64,000 nt of DNA from Rapana venosa (GCA_028751875.1 CM054158.1:12990695-13054694), one strand, 5' to 3'; positions 45,930 through 58,665 are shown, numbered from the stretch's first letter. Program-made: numbers and translations. The notes: generated from the letters alone by a model not told the origin.

Positions 45930-47120
45930 ACACAAAAAAATATTGTTAACATTTGCATCCCCCCTGCACATGTACACACAACACCACACCACGCAACACC
46001 GCGGCCCGCCGCATCACACCATGCTCAAGCCAAAATAAAAATCTTTATAATATTGAAAATCATAAAAAAGGACATTCACTTTTTAACTAGCAAAATAATT
46101 TTGGACGTAAAAAACAAGTATCCCGATAAACATTCACTAAATCTCAAAACGTCAATACCAATAAAAACTGAAATATTAAATTGATTAAAGCATTCAACAG
46201 GAATAATTGGAAAAAGAGAGAGAGGGGAAGAGGAAAAGAAGAGAGAAGAGAGAGAAGGGAGGAAGGGGAGAGAGAGAGAGAGAGAGAGAGAGTTCCCCCC
46301 GTTCGGTATTTTTTGTTACAGCGCCCACTATTATTTCAGGGGGTATGTGTCTGTTTAAAAGGGTTTATAGACGCTAACTTTACATTCCCGGGTTTAGTGT
46401 ACACAAAGCTTTTTGTCTAAAGGGGGGAGCTTTACATTGTAAGGGGATGGGGTTTCAGCACCAAACATTCCATGGTTTTTCTTTGTAACTACAAACCCCA
46501 TACTGCGAATTTCTAGAACCCCTTTTTCTTAAAACATTTACGCACAAAATCTACTTCCAAAGGTTCTTTCACATTCCGGAGTTAGATAATCTTTCTCCAA
46601 AAAAAATTTTAAATATTTCTTCTATAGAAGTAATGTAATAAATATGTAAATTTTGTAAACCGCAAATTCTCGTGTTTTTTTCGATAGTTTTGATTTAGGG
46701 TTCAATGATGACAACGCGTTTTAAATACCCCAAAAATACTTTTAATGTTGCGCGGTATTCGCTAGTTTTCTTTATCATTTTATTTTTCTATGTTCCCCAA
46801 TGTATTTTCAAGAAATTTTCGTTACTCAAAATGCTATATTCCTGGTTTTAATATTTTTTTTTTAAACGCTTAAAACCAAGAAAATAAAAAATTTTCAGGA
46901 AGATTCACTCTCAAACTGCAAGGTCAGAAGGAAAAGTAACGTTGGAGCTTAGGGGCCCTTGGGGGATGTGGGTGGACATGTTTTTTGAGCTTTTAAGAGT
47001 TATCTTATGTTTGCTTGTGTATTAGCCATGCTCACTTGTTTAAAACCCGTGGTATCAAACAGGCGTATTAGAGATTTCACAATCCATCAACGTAGGATCG
47101 TTGCAGTAAACAAAAATTGT
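45930..47120. other. Intron with a GA patch; nothing else seen
   Basis: GA-rich at 46210-46292. The rest is AT-rich, still rich in short homopolymers until about 46950, and without exon or recognisable repeat. Confidence 0.4.
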
Positions 47121-47124
47121 CCAA

Positions 47125-47470
47125 CACGCTAACGACCTTCGGATGAGAGTATAAACCAAGATCCCGCGTGTGAACGCATGCAGAACATCTTGTGCACACG
47201 TTAAAACCTGTTCCGCTTTTAGAAAGAGTAGGCCATGTGTGCTTGTAGAAACGGATGACAAAAGTTACAAAGCCGCATGCATACAGGGACTGGATGGAGG
47301 TTTTTTCGTTTGTTTGTTTGTTGTTTTTTGGCATCTTGTTCTCAGCTAGAACTCCGAGGTTCACCAATGGGGAGATTTTGCGTATGCGACCGTTTTTACC
47401 CACCATTGAGGGGACTGGGTGTAAAGAAAAAAGCACATGAGTGCTTATTTATTCCATTATCTTCGAAATG
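47125..47470. repeat. SINE-A (+) split by an inverted SINE-C tail
   Basis: SINE-A middle at 47128-47300 (CATCTTGTGCACACGTTAAA, CAGGGACTGGATGG). An inverted SINE-C tail at 47338-47405 (CTCAGCTAGAACTCCGAGGT) follows, then the SINE-A 3' end at 47411-47470 (GGACTGGGTGTAAAGAAAAA). The phrase GGGACTGG(A/G)TG appears on both sides, as a possible short target duplication. Confidence 0.65.
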
Positions 47471-47509
47471 AAAAAAATAAAAATAGGAAATCCACACTCT
47501 CTGTTTCAG

Positions 47510-47779
47510 ACTGCCCTTTTGGAGATCGGGCCAGAGGCTGTCAAGCACGTTTGTGTAACACCTTGTTTGCTGACGGCACACCTTATGGCCAAAATTGCTG
47601 TGGCACCTGCAACTTCAACGCCAACCGATGGACATGCGCAGATAACCCTAACGGAGTGAACGGGGTGCCGTGTCAAACGGCTGTACGGCAGGGTCAAGTT
47701 CAAGGTTGTTACAACGCCACCGTGGCCTTCACTTGCTGCAGGTCCTGTCAGGATCAGCGGAACCCTAACGCACAAACAG
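47510..47779 (+). CDS. Reprolysin metalloprotease gene: two PLAC-like cysteine repeats
   Basis: Acceptor CTCTCTGTTTCAG ends at 47509 and donor GTAAAT starts at 47780. It enters in phase 1 and exits in phase 1. Two tandem six-cysteine units are seen. The first runs from CPFGDRARGCQARLC to GQNCCGTC; the second from CADNPNGVNGVPC to CYNATVAFTCCRSC. The spacing C-x(n)-C-x(n)-C-x(n)-CCxxC is that of the PLAC module found at the C-terminus of ADAMTS and related secreted proteins. Function is not shown by sequence, but matrix or partner binding is plausible. There is no thrombospondin type 1 repeat, which ADAMTS proteins carry, though one could lie in the missing exon. Confidence 0.85.
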
Positions 47780-48174
47780 GTAAATTTGAGAGGGATCGAC
47801 TTTTCCCTAAACTCCTTGAGGAGTTGCTGAGCCACTGCACTGATAATTTTCAGGTAGTTTGTCTCGGGCAGATTGAATCTTGCAGAGCCCTTCTTTCTCC
47901 GATGTCTCTCTCAATGCATTTGTCAACGGATACAATTATAGTATCCTCACTGAAAATGTGCGGGTGCTGATGATTCGCACATCAGTAGCGTAGGCACACT
48001 TTACCACGGTTGGAATAGGGATCTACAGGCAACGCACTCGTTCAGTTTTATTTAACGTCTCTTCACAATCTGTGATATTAGACGGAACTTCATGTAAGTA
48101 CGCACTCCTCTAGAAAGCGAGAAGTCTCGGGTTTAATTCTTGTTTGAACCCAAACTTTTCCCAACCTAATGGAC

Positions 48175-48649
48175 CTTGAATTATCGTCTGGGTGTTCAGC
48201 CTTTTGGAGATGATAAGCCGAGTACCCGTGCGTTACACACATTTAGTGCGCAAAAAGAACCTAAGGTAACAAAGAGAGTTGGACCTGGAAAAATATGTTG
48301 AAAAAAACCTATTCCCAGGTTTGAATCACTATTGAGATGCCTCGTTAAGGTAATTTTCCCCCTGGAGTTAACATCAGTACTGAGTCCACTCCACGAAAGT
48401 CCTTCGGATGAGACTATATAAACCGAGGCACCGAATGCAAACGCACCCCCAACATCTTTGGCACAGGTAAAACTAGAGTAGCTATCCGAGCCGTAAAGAA
48501 CGGATGACAAAACTAAAAACCCATGCACACTGGTTTTGTGTTTTGACATCATCCCCGAAGTCGAAATGCGACTACCTTAATGATGGGCAAAAACAGTCGC
48601 ATACGCAAAACCGCACCATTGGTGAACCTCGAAGTTCTGGCCACGGAAC

Positions 48650-48660
<11 letters not shown>
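48175..48660 (+). repeat. Composite SINE (A head/middle, C tail), left duplicate
   Basis: Runs from GTGTTCAGCCTTTTGGAGAT and CCCTGGAGTTAACATCAGTA to GGTGAACCTCGAAGTTCTGG, followed by (CA)n. The same sequence with point differences, and split by a LINE, is at 49955-50122 plus 51185-51505. Confidence 0.75.
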
Positions 48661-48688
<28 letters not shown>

Positions 48689-48811
48689 TATAAAAGAATT
48701 TTTTTTTAAAAAGAATTTTAAAAAAAACCAGAGACGATATTCGTTTTTTATGTTGTTGCCCTGCATTAAATGATCTTAGAAATAAGGTACTACCTCAAAA
48801 TACCATACCGT

Positions 48812-49707
<896 letters not shown>

Positions 49708-49793
<86 letters not shown>
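49708..49793. repeat. (GA)n microsatellite
   Basis: Pure (GA)n of about 86 bp ending 33 bp before the exon copy at 49827. Confidence 0.95.
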
Positions 49794-49798
<5 letters not shown>

Positions 49799-49826
49799 TA
49801 CATTTTCCTATCCTATTTTCCTACAG

Positions 49827-50080
49827 GCTGTGAATATGGGAACCTGTTACTGGACAGTTGTGAGGCCCTGAGAAACACCACACAGACCTGCAACCGACAG
49901 TTGCGTTGGCAATGCTGCAAAACCTGTGGCGACAATGACGCCAAACACCGTGACTTGATTCGTCTAGCTGTTCAGCCTTTTGGAAGAGATGTTAAGCCGA
50001 GGACCCGTGCGTTACACACATTTAGTGCGCCAAAAGAACCTAGGGTAACAAGAGAGTTGGACCTGGCAAAAATATGTTGA
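49827..50080 (+). CDS. Duplicate of the last PLAC-like exon, truncated by the duplication break
   Basis: Acceptor TTTTCCTACAG ends at 49826. The first 128 bp (49827-49954) are identical to 51811-51938 and encode the third cysteine repeat (CEYGNLLLDSC to CCKTCGD). After CGTGAC the sequence jumps into SINE sequence (TTGATTCGTCTAGC) that matches 48185 onward, because the tandem-duplication junction lies inside this exon. The frame then runs 42 codons through SINE to a stop at 50078-50080. It joins 47779 in phase 1. It could act as an alternative last exon with a SINE-derived C-terminus, or be non-functional. No donor is seen. Confidence 0.65.
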
Positions 50081-50122
50081 AAAAAAAACTATTCCCGGGT
50101 TTGAATCCCTATTGAGATGCCT

Positions 50123-51184
50123 ATATATCTATCTATCTGTCCCGTAGTCTGACGACCGTGGGGGCACCCTCAAAGACTCAACAACCAGTTCCCTCCATTC
50201 CTCTCTCTGTTCTGCCTTTCTCAGGGTTTTGTTGAGTTCTAGGCCTGTCCATTCGCTGATGTTATCCTCCCAGGTCTTCCTTGGTCTGCCTCTTCTTCTT
50301 CCTCCTTGGACAGTGCCTTGTAAAACTGTCTTGCAAGTCCTTTGGATCTTGTGACATGCCCATACCATTTAAGTTTACGCTTTTTCACGATCGTTAGAAG
50401 GTTCTCATAGGGTCCAATGGTTTGCTGGATTCTGTTATGCACGCTTTCGTTGCTTATGTGGTCTTTGTAGGAGATACCAAGGAGTCTCCGAAAGCATCTC
50501 ATCTCCACCGCCTGTACTCTTTCTCTCCAAATCTGCAGTCAGGGTCCATGATTCACAGGCATACAGAAATATGGATATGACAAGGGAGCGCATTAGTCTG
50601 ATCTTGGAGATAAGTGAGATATTTTTATCTCTCCAGATGGTGTTTAGTTTTGACAGTGCTGTTATTGTATGTGCAGTCCTGCATACTACTTCTGGCTTGG
50701 ATCCCTGGTCTGATACAATGGCTCCCAGGTACATGAAGCTTTGAACTGTTTCCAGCTTCTGGTCATTAACCCTGATATCAGTGCTAATGCCGTTGGTGTT
50801 TTTAGTCATCAGTTTGGTCTTCTCTGCACTGATTTCCATGCCGTATGTTTTGGAGGCCTTATTCAAGTGTTCTGTTAGGCTGGCAAGCTCTTTTTCTGAT
50901 CCTGCTATTCCATCAATGTCATCTGCGAAGCGGAGGTTTGTGATCGTTCTGCCACCAATGCTGACTGATCCTTCATGATGTTCCAGTGCATCAGCCATGA
51001 TTCTCTCTAGGAAGATGTTGAAAAGAGTGGGTGAGAGTAGACAGCCCTGCCTTACTCCAACTGTTGTTCGAAACCATTCTCCAGTGTTGTTGTTGTAGTA
51101 CACTGCACTGGTGGCCTCGCTGTACAGCTGTTTGATGACTCTGATCAGGTTTGCATTGATGCTGTACAAATTCATGAGTGCCCA
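50123..51184 (-). pseudogene. LINE 3' half with target duplication, inserted in the right SINE duplicate
   Basis: Minus strand. It reads NLYSINANLIRVIKQLYSEA, VGVRQGCLLSPTLFNIFLER, NLRFADDIDGIAG (catalytic FADD), TYGMEISAEKTKLM and FMYLGAIVSDQGSKPE, then after frameshifts KRKLKWYGHVTRSKGLAR and GRRRGRPRKTWEDNISEWTG. The 3' tail is a TATC-type repeat at 50123-50141. TGAGATGCCT flanks both sides (50113-50122 and 51185-51194) and occurs once in the uninterrupted SINE at 48330. It is therefore a 10-bp target duplication. It is 5'-truncated within RT. Confidence 0.9.
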
Positions 51185-51502
51185 TGAGATGCCTCTTTAA
51201 GGTAATTTTTCCCCTGGAGTTAACATCAGTACTGAGTCCACTCCACGAAAGTCCTTCGGATGAGACTATATAAACCGAGGCACCGAATGCAAACGCACCC
51301 CCAACATCTTTGGCACAGGTAAAACTAGAGTAGCTGTCCGAGCCGTAAAGAACGGATGACAAAACTAAAAACCCATGCACACTGGTTTCGTGTTTTGACA
51401 TCATCCCCGAAGTCGAAATGCGACTACCTTAATGGTGGGCAAAAACAGTCGCATACGCAAAACCGCACCATTGGTGAATCTCGAAGTTCTGGCCAGGGAA
51501 CG

Positions 51503-51540
<38 letters not shown>
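51185..51540 (+). repeat. Composite SINE, right duplicate, and (CA)n
   Basis: Continues the SINE interrupted at 50122. It is near-identical to 48335-48690, with differences such as GGTGGGC for GATGGGC. Confidence 0.8.
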
Positions 51541-51547
<7 letters not shown>

Positions 51548-51677
51548 ATATAAAGGAATTTAAAAATAAATTAATGAATAAATAAAAATAAACAAGAGCG
51601 ATATTCGTTTTTTTATGTTGTTGCCCTGCATTAAATGATCTTAGAAATAAGGTACTACCTCAAAATACCATACCGTA

Positions 51678-51679
51678 GT

Positions 51680-51773
<94 letters not shown>
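51678..51773. repeat. (GT)n and (GA)n before the last exon
   Basis: (GT)n to 51702, then (GA)n to 51773, ending about 38 bp upstream of the acceptor at 51810. Confidence 0.95.
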
Positions 51774-51777
<4 letters not shown>

Positions 51778-51810
51778 ATACATTTTCCTATCCTGTCTAT
51801 TTTCCTACAG

Positions 51811-52040
51811 GCTGTGAATATGGGAACCTGTTACTGGACAGTTGTGAGGCCCTGAGAAACACCACACAGACCTGCAACCGACAGTTGCGTTGGCAATGCT
51901 GCAAAACCTGTGGCGACAATGACGCCAAACACCGTGACATCAGACTCGCAATTGCGTCTTCGGGGCACTTGGATCAGACTCTGAACTTAGTGCTACAAGT
52001 TTTGATGTTGTGTATACCAATGATGTGTACATTAATGTAA
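51811..52040 (+). CDS. Reprolysin metalloprotease gene: terminal exon, third PLAC-like repeat
   Basis: Acceptor CTATTTTCCTACAG ends at 51810. Entry is in phase 1 (G plus GC for Gly). It reads CEYGNLLLDSCEALRNTTQ, then TCNRQLRWQCCKTCGD, the third six-cysteine unit. A tail of about 35 residues (HLDQTLNLVLQVLML and others) leads to a stop at 52038-52040. No donor is seen and AATAAA follows at 52319, so this is taken as the last exon. The tail is hydrophobic and unlike a known domain. It is possible that the true end lies earlier or that the exon splices on. Confidence 0.75.
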
Positions 52041-52318
52041 AACGTTTTACATACCCATGTAAAGTATTTTCTTTTCTTTCAGTACAACGAATATAAGCTT
52101 AGTTGGTGGAGGGTGACTACAGATTAAAGCATATAATCAAAACTGAAAGAGAAATATTCAGCTTATTGAATCAAATAACAAAATTAGATAACAGAGCACC
52201 GCCAATTCATGTTAGAAAACTAGATCTAGGTCTGGTTTTCAAACTGTTCACAAAATCCAGTGTTATGTTTGATCTCAAAATAACATTTTGCAAAATGCAG
52301 AAATTATAAAGCTTTGTA

Positions 52319-52324
52319 AAATAA
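52319..52324 (+). terminator. Poly(A) signal candidate
   Basis: AATAAA in TGTAAAATAAAAGTG, about 280 bp after the last stop. A T/G-rich element follows. Confidence 0.5.
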
Positions 52325-52349
52325 AAGTGACTTCAAGCAAGTATTGTTT

Positions 52350-53620
52350 CCACTAACTTATCAGATCAAACAGAAAATGGGGTTTTCTTAAACGTTTGAA
52401 AAACGTGTTGATGTGTTTTACCGTGGGGTTAGGGCCTAGATCAGATCAGCTAAGGATAGACTAGGCATTGCCTATTGGGAAAGACCGAGATCGTGGTGTC
52501 ACACTCGTCATTAGTTTGGCAAGGGTACGCGAAGGCCATGGGTAAACAATTTCACTTCGGCATTGTTTGTCCGTAGTGTTCGACGATGACCTCCAAAACA
52601 GCAGGGGAGGCAGCTGTTGTTTTGGAAATTGGGCACACAGTTGATCATAGTTGAAAGTACCTTGCCCACAACACTCTCTCGGTCAAGAAGGCATGCGGAC
52701 TGTCAGCGTTGATGTTCGCCAAAGGCCAACTAGCCCCCAGGGCTGCAGCACATAAGGACCATGCAAGTCGAGTCTCCTTGTCAGAGAGTCATAGTCGATC
52801 ACTAAAGACTAAGCTGTATATTGGACTTCAATGAGTGGTAAGGCCACTGGTCATACAGCCTCTCGTTTGCCACTGCACCCAGCGTCAATGGTTTAATCAA
52901 GACCTGTGATAAAACTCAGGCGCTGTCATGGCAACCTTCGAGATCAATCGGCAAATGATGTGTTTAGCTCTCTATTCAACATGAAGGATTCTTGAATGTT
53001 CTTACGACGATTTTTGTAGAAAGTGTGACCATAGTAACCCTGGATATGCATTTTAATATTATATATTCTTGTTTTAAGCGTAAGACATGCTTCTAAATAG
53101 CCTACCATGTTGTGATGCTTCTCAGTAATTTTTGACGAAGCTGGAAAGATATATAACCCAATTTGTTTTTCTGGAAAAACCAAATCTGTTAACACACAAC
53201 AACGTCTTTTGACTGGCTTAGTGCTATTTTCTTAAACTGATAACAAATGTATTTTGAATGTTTTTCAGGAGTGATACTGATGTTATTGTTTTAAAAAAAT
53301 TGTTTCCATTGTTGAAGAAATTCCATGTATTGTTGTGAACATTTTGTCTATACTATGCAACTTTTTGGTGCAACAACCATGTGTCAAAAAAAGATTTCGC
53401 GTGTTTTAAAACTGAGTTTAATCTATCCTTTATTTCAATATAAAGCCACATTAACGGACAATTTGACTGTCATCTGTCGTGAACAGTGTCCACAGTTACA
53501 ATGTCTGAATTGTATTTTGAGAGTTATATGTCATATGTGTGATATTTTATACATCTCATTATTTTTTTAAAAAATTGCTTTGCCTTGCCATGCCACACCT
53601 GCTATGAACCTCATTGTCTT
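52350..53620. other. Unique-looking sequence, nothing recognised
   Basis: No open frame with a known motif. 52440-52870 is moderately GC and may be an undescribed repeat, but no second copy was noticed in the window. Confidence 0.35.
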
Positions 53621-53625
53621 GCTGA

Positions 53626-53970
53626 GGGGGGACGGGATAGCCTAGTGGTTAGAACATTGCGCTCGCAATCTAACGACCCGGGTTCGAATCCCATTCAAGG
53701 GGATATTATTCCCTGGAGTTAACATCAGAGCAGACTCCACTCTCTCCAAAAGTCCTTCGGTTGAGACTATAAACCGAGGTCCTGTGTGCGAACGCACGCA
53801 GAACATCCTGCGCACACGTTAAACCATGTTCCGCTTTTCGTAAGAGTAGGCCATTGTGTGCCGGTGGAAACAGATGACAAAATTTACAAAACTGCAGACA
53901 CACGGGGACTGGATGTAAAAAAAAGCACATAAGTGCTTATTCCATTATCCTCGATGTAAAAGAATAAATA
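53626..53970 (+). repeat. tRNA-derived SINE-A, full length
   Basis: Best reference copy here. A box GGGATAGCCTAGTGGTTAGA (53635), B box CCCGGGTTCGAATCCCATTC (53676), then CCTGGAGTTAACATCAGAGC, TCCTTCGGTTGAGACTATAA, CGCACACGTTAAACCATGTT, CATTGTGTGCCGGTGGAAAC, CACGGGGACTGGATGTAAAA and the tail TTCCATTATCCTCGATGTAA with AATAAAT repeats. Confidence 0.85.
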
Positions 53971-53974
53971 AATG

Positions 53975-55059
53975 AACTTGGAGAGCCAAATCATTAATCT
54001 TGGTTGTAAAACTGCTTTAAACATGAGTATTTTTTTCAAATCTCATTGTGATACTCCTGTGGTTATATCTCAGACTTTTTGTTGCTTTGCTGTTGTTGCT
54101 GCTGTTGTTCTAGCGTTGGTGTCACTGGTAAAACACCATGTCATTTGTTTTACATGGTTTTTTTAAAGATAGACAAAATTGTTGTTGCCTATAAATTAGA
54201 CCACAGTGATTTATTCTTCATAGCTTCGTATTCAAGCTTTACTCACAGACGTAGGATGCACATTTTCTAAGTTCTAGATAACAGTCCAGGTAGAAAAAAA
54301 TGCATTGCAAAGGGATGCAACTCATCTAAAAAAACAAACCAAAATACACCCCCAAAAAACAAAACAACACCAAACAAAACCCAACCCCAACAACAGGAAC
54401 AACAACAAAACCACCAACAAACAAGAACAAAACAAGAACAACACGCATACATACCGCCCCCCAAAAAAACCCAACAACCAACAACAACAAAAACCCAAAC
54501 AAACCCAACAACAACAAAACAACCCCAAAACAAACAAACAAAAACTAACAACTACAAAACCAACCCCAACCCCCACCCCCAAACCCACACAAACACGCAA
54601 CAAAGTTTTGTACTTTTATACTTTTATAGAGGAAAATCACCTTACTGTTTGTTTCTGTGCGCTTTTACTTGAAGTCTACCTGTTTGCCGGTTGACAGGAT
54701 ATTATATGTGTCAACTGGTTTGAAGTTGTGTTGCTTTTTTAAAGCCTGTGTGCTAGGGATGAAAGGGTATCACAAATATTACTAGTCTGCATTTGTATTC
54801 CTTCGCTCAAAATGACGTGTTTTTTTCTTTCTTTTTCTTTTTTTGCATTTGTTTGAGAAAAAATAAATGAAAATTTATAAACTAGACATGTTTTTGTTCT
54901 TCGTCTGTTTCTTTTGTTCACATGTCTTTCACCACCTTCCCGCACACCCACACTGAAGGTAAATCTGAAATACAATTTGTTGGAAGCTGATTCAAACTGT
55001 TCGGTAAACACAGTAGTATTCCGCGACAAAGAAGAACCCATAGGGGATTCTCGAGCAGT
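53975..55059. other. AC-rich tract and unique sequence
   Basis: A 300-bp A/C-rich stretch lies at 54320-54600. Other parts are AT-rich. No gene. Confidence 0.45.
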
Positions 55060-55610
55060 GCTATGCTGTCCGGACGCAAGAGCTATACCACAGAGAAACG
55101 TGGACCATAACAGCAGACACTGAAAGAAGGATACAGGCAATGGAGATGAGGTGCTTTTCACAAACTCCTTGGTGTCTCATACAGAGATCACGTCGCTAAT
55201 GATGAAATGAAGGCTAGAATTAAAAACGCCATCGGACCAAATGAAGAGCTGACTTCAGTGAAAAAACGCAAACTAAAGTGGTACGGGCACGTCACACGAA
55301 CATCTGAACTGGCCAAGACTGTCCTACAGGGAACAGTACATGGAGGGAGACGAAGAGGCAGACTGAGAAAACGATGTGAAGACAACATCAGAGAGTGGAC
55401 TGGCCTCAAGTAGAACGATTTGCGACGGAAAGCAGAGGACCATGGGGAGTGGAAGAAGCGTGTGCAAAATCTTCATTGGTGCCCCCACAGTCCACGGGAC
55501 TGTGAGATAAGTGAAGGTGAAGAAGAATCCTGGCCTTTGTACATCTAACCACAGCCACTGAATGAAGATCATGGAGAAGAATGGCATCAGAGTCAAGAGA
55601 CAATAACGAT
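55060..55610 (+). pseudogene. LINE 3' fragment
   Basis: + strand reading: TITADTERRIQAMEMRCF, RDHVANDEMKARIKNAIG, KRKLKWYGHVTRTSELAKT and GRRRGRLRKRCEDNIREWTG. Same family and same tail as 50123-51184 and 28018-28494. It is 5'-truncated and followed by a GGT/GAT array. Confidence 0.8.
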
Positions 55611-55930
55611 GATGAAGATGTTGATAACGGCGGCGGCGGTGGTGGTGGTGGTGGGGTGGTGGTGGTTATGATGGTGGTGGCGGCGGTGTTGATGGTGGTA
55701 ATGATGATGGTGGTGGGGCGGTGGTATGGTGGTAACGATGATGGTGGTGATGATGACAACGATGATGGGTGATGACAACGATGATGGTGGTGATGATGAC
55801 GACGACGAAAAGGATATTGGTGATGGTGGTGGTGGTGGTGTGGTGGTGGTGGTGGTGGTGGTGGCGACGATAGTGGTGTGATGGTGATAATGACGGGGTG
55901 ATGGTGATAATCAAAGCGAAGATGGTAATA
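55577..55930. repeat. (GGT)n/(GAT)n trinucleotide array
   Basis: About 350 bp of GGT and GAT units with some GAC, directly following the LINE 3' end. The His-rich and Gly-rich frames are artefacts. Confidence 0.9.
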
Positions 55931-56499
55931 ACGATGACTAATCTCTTTCAAAAAATAGTATATGCCAGTGTTTAAATCAAATGCTGAGTGAGCAAAACTG
56001 CGATCTGTTCTCTCTTTGCGTAATGTTGACTCAGTGTGTTCAGACTATTTACTCCGCTGCATCACAGAACAGACCAAGACATCAAACACTATGTTAAGAC
56101 GAATGTGGAATCTCTGCATAAATGTATGGCTGCTTGCTATCATTCCAAAAAACCACCAATTCCTTAACTACTGTTCTGTTTGTGTGCTCCACTCAGATCG
56201 ATTCTTTGGATCGAATGTTGTGGTTTTAAAGAGGGTGTATTGATTTATCGCTTGATAAGAACCATAGATTAAGGAGAAAACACAAAGAAAACCAATAAAA
56301 TATTCAATCAAACAATGTGTAGGTTGATGGGTTTTTGTTGAAAGATAAGTCCACCTCCCCGCCCCCGCCCCCCAAAAAAAACAACAACAAAAAACCAAAA
56401 AACAACCAACCCCACCCAACAACAACAACAACCCAACGGATATGCCGATGAAAAATCAATGGAATACAACCATGCCTTAATCAGCTGACTAAACAGTTC

Positions 56500-56735
56500 T
56501 TCTAAGGGCAGAACAGCGCGGTGTCTTGAGTTTCAGAATTAAGATTGAAGACTGTGGGTTTGAATCCTGCCTGGTCCGTCCTTCATCGAACGCTCAGACA
56601 GCAACTATTGTTGTCTGCCATATGAGCGAAAATGCGTTGCGCTTCCGTTAAGCGTATGACAAGTCAGGCCCGGCATATCCAACTTCGGTGTGGGAGAGAA
56701 TTATTACCTTTTAAGTCTTTCTGGGGGAAAAATGC
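56500..56735 (+). repeat. SINE-like repeat E
   Basis: B-box-like GTGGGTTTGAATCCTGCC near 56548, then a body whose reverse complement is at 5470-5600. The tRNA-like head is preserved only in this copy. Confidence 0.55.
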
Positions 56736-56984
56736 AGGAGAATGTACCCAGAAGGCAAAAAAAGTAGACAAGAAGAAGGTAATAGGAAGGAAAGGAACAT
56801 GACAAAAACAAAGAGGGGGATTGAAAAGAGGGAATCCCTAGCACAGAATTTCCAGAAGGTGGGGATGTCCTTTATACTAACAGGCACCCATAATCCCCAC
56901 TGGGGAGTCTGGTCCGTTCGATTGAAGGAATGTTTATCTGGAATTCACACGGGAGTTAAGTATTTTTGTCTTGACACTTGTTCT

Positions 56985-57395
56985 TCGGGAGGCGGGACAG
57001 CTTAATGGCTAGAGCACTGAGCTCATGATGCGACAACCCCGAATCAAGCCACCACCGAGGCACCTGTTCAATGGGATTTTTATCCCCTAGAGTTACCATC
57101 AGTACCGATTCCACTCCGAAAATCCTTCGGATGAAACTACAAATCCAGTCTCCTAGACCAAACGCACTCAGAACATATTGCACACTCGTTAAAAGCCTGT
57201 TCCACCTTTCCAAAGAGCAGGCAATTTCGCGTCGGTAGGAAGGGATGACAACATTTAAACCCCCCCCCCCCCCCCCAAACAAAACCGTACGCACAAAGGT
57301 GTGTTCAGACACCATTCCCAAAGTCGGAATTTGGTTACTTAATGGTGAGTAAAAACAATTGCATACGCAGAATGTCACCATTGGTGAACCTCGGA
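56985..57395 (+). repeat. Composite SINE, A head with C tail
   Basis: GGCGGGACAGCTTAATGGCT head, ATCCTTCGGATGAAACTACA, a C run at 57260-57277, then CCCAAAGTCGGAATTTGGTT and ACCATTGGTGAACCTCGGAG. Confidence 0.65.
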
Positions 57396-57717
57396 GTATA
57401 CTGGTGGTAAAGCATCTGCTGAAGACATTTCTGGGCCTATATGACGTAGCAGATATGGATTATTCCATTCGCTGTAATGTCTTCTTCTAAATACTAAAGC
57501 AGTAAGGATTTTGAATATAAAAAACCAAACAAAAAGCAAATTAAAAAAATCTTCAAAACAACAACACAAAAACAGATAACGAGAAAGATGAACCCCCCAA
57601 AAAACAACAAAGGAACAAACAAAAACAAAACATAAAACACCCCGCCCCCCAAAAAAAAAGAAAAAAAAGAAAGAAAGCCAACAATAAAAAAGACAAAACC
57701 ATGCACAAAGCATGCAT

Positions 57718-57718
57718 G

Positions 57719-57759
<41 letters not shown>

Positions 57760-57774
57760 GAGGAGAGAGGAGAG

Positions 57775-57811
<37 letters not shown>

Positions 57812-57903
57812 CATCGATATTCCTGCAAATGGTGATTAATGCATGTTTGAAGAAACTTGTCTCGGCCTACTCCAGTTTCTCCCTCTGTCTTGCAGATGTA
57901 GTG

Positions 57904-57978
<75 letters not shown>

Positions 57979-58110
57979 TCCTCTCTCTCTCCGTCTCCCT
58001 ACCCTCTCTCTTCTCCCTCCCTCCCTCTCTCTCTTTCTCTCCTTCTCCCTCTCTCCCCCCTCCCTCCCCCTCTCTCACTGTTACTGTCTTTCTGTCTGTC
58101 TGTCTCTAGC
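57718..58110. repeat. (GA)n then (CT)n facing tracts
   Basis: (GA)n-rich 57718-57809 and (CT)n-rich 57909-58075 lie 100 bp apart. They are complementary and could form a long hairpin. Confidence 0.9.
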
Positions 58111-58439
58111 TCTCTTATTTAGTTTTTGAAAATGTAGTTTGTATTCTCTCTAATGAAGTCCCTGTTTTAGAGCGATTGCCAGATGAAGGAAAGCAAGAAG
58201 ATGCTTTTCCCGTTACATCTGAAAGTAAATATCATCATCATCATCAGCAGCAGCAGCAGCACCACCACCACCCTCTCTGTCTATCTGTCTGTCGCCAGCA
58301 GTCCTGTCATCTGAACAATTAATTCATTATTTATATTATTTGCTTAGGTTATAATGACAAGCTTGTAAACATTTGTTCAATGAATATTTCATCTACGTTC
58401 TACAAACATAACTCAACAACCTCTCTCTCTCTCTGTGTT

Positions 58440-58453
58440 GTGTGTGTGTGTGC

Positions 58454-58544
<91 letters not shown>

Positions 58545-58665
58545 TTCTCCCATTACTTCCCGCACCGCACTGGATTTTTCAGGTCATGCCTCTTGGGCAA
58601 ATTGAACCTGGCAGAGCCCAATCTCTCCAGAAACAGGAGCATACTGGGTATGTTCGTATTTGAGG
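58440..58665. repeat. (GTGC)n/(GT)n and inverted repeat B
   Basis: GCGT and GT repeats at 58440-58541, then the reverse complement of tail repeat B (CTTGGGCAAATTGAACCTGG). Confidence 0.8.

Noticed and set aside
53635..53700. tRNA gene
   Set aside because: A and B boxes are present, but the arms pair poorly and the sequence continues into the SINE-A body shared by many copies.
54267..54694. Gln/Asn/Pro or Phe/Cys/Val rich frames
   Set aside because: Translation of an A/C-rich tract, with no independent support.
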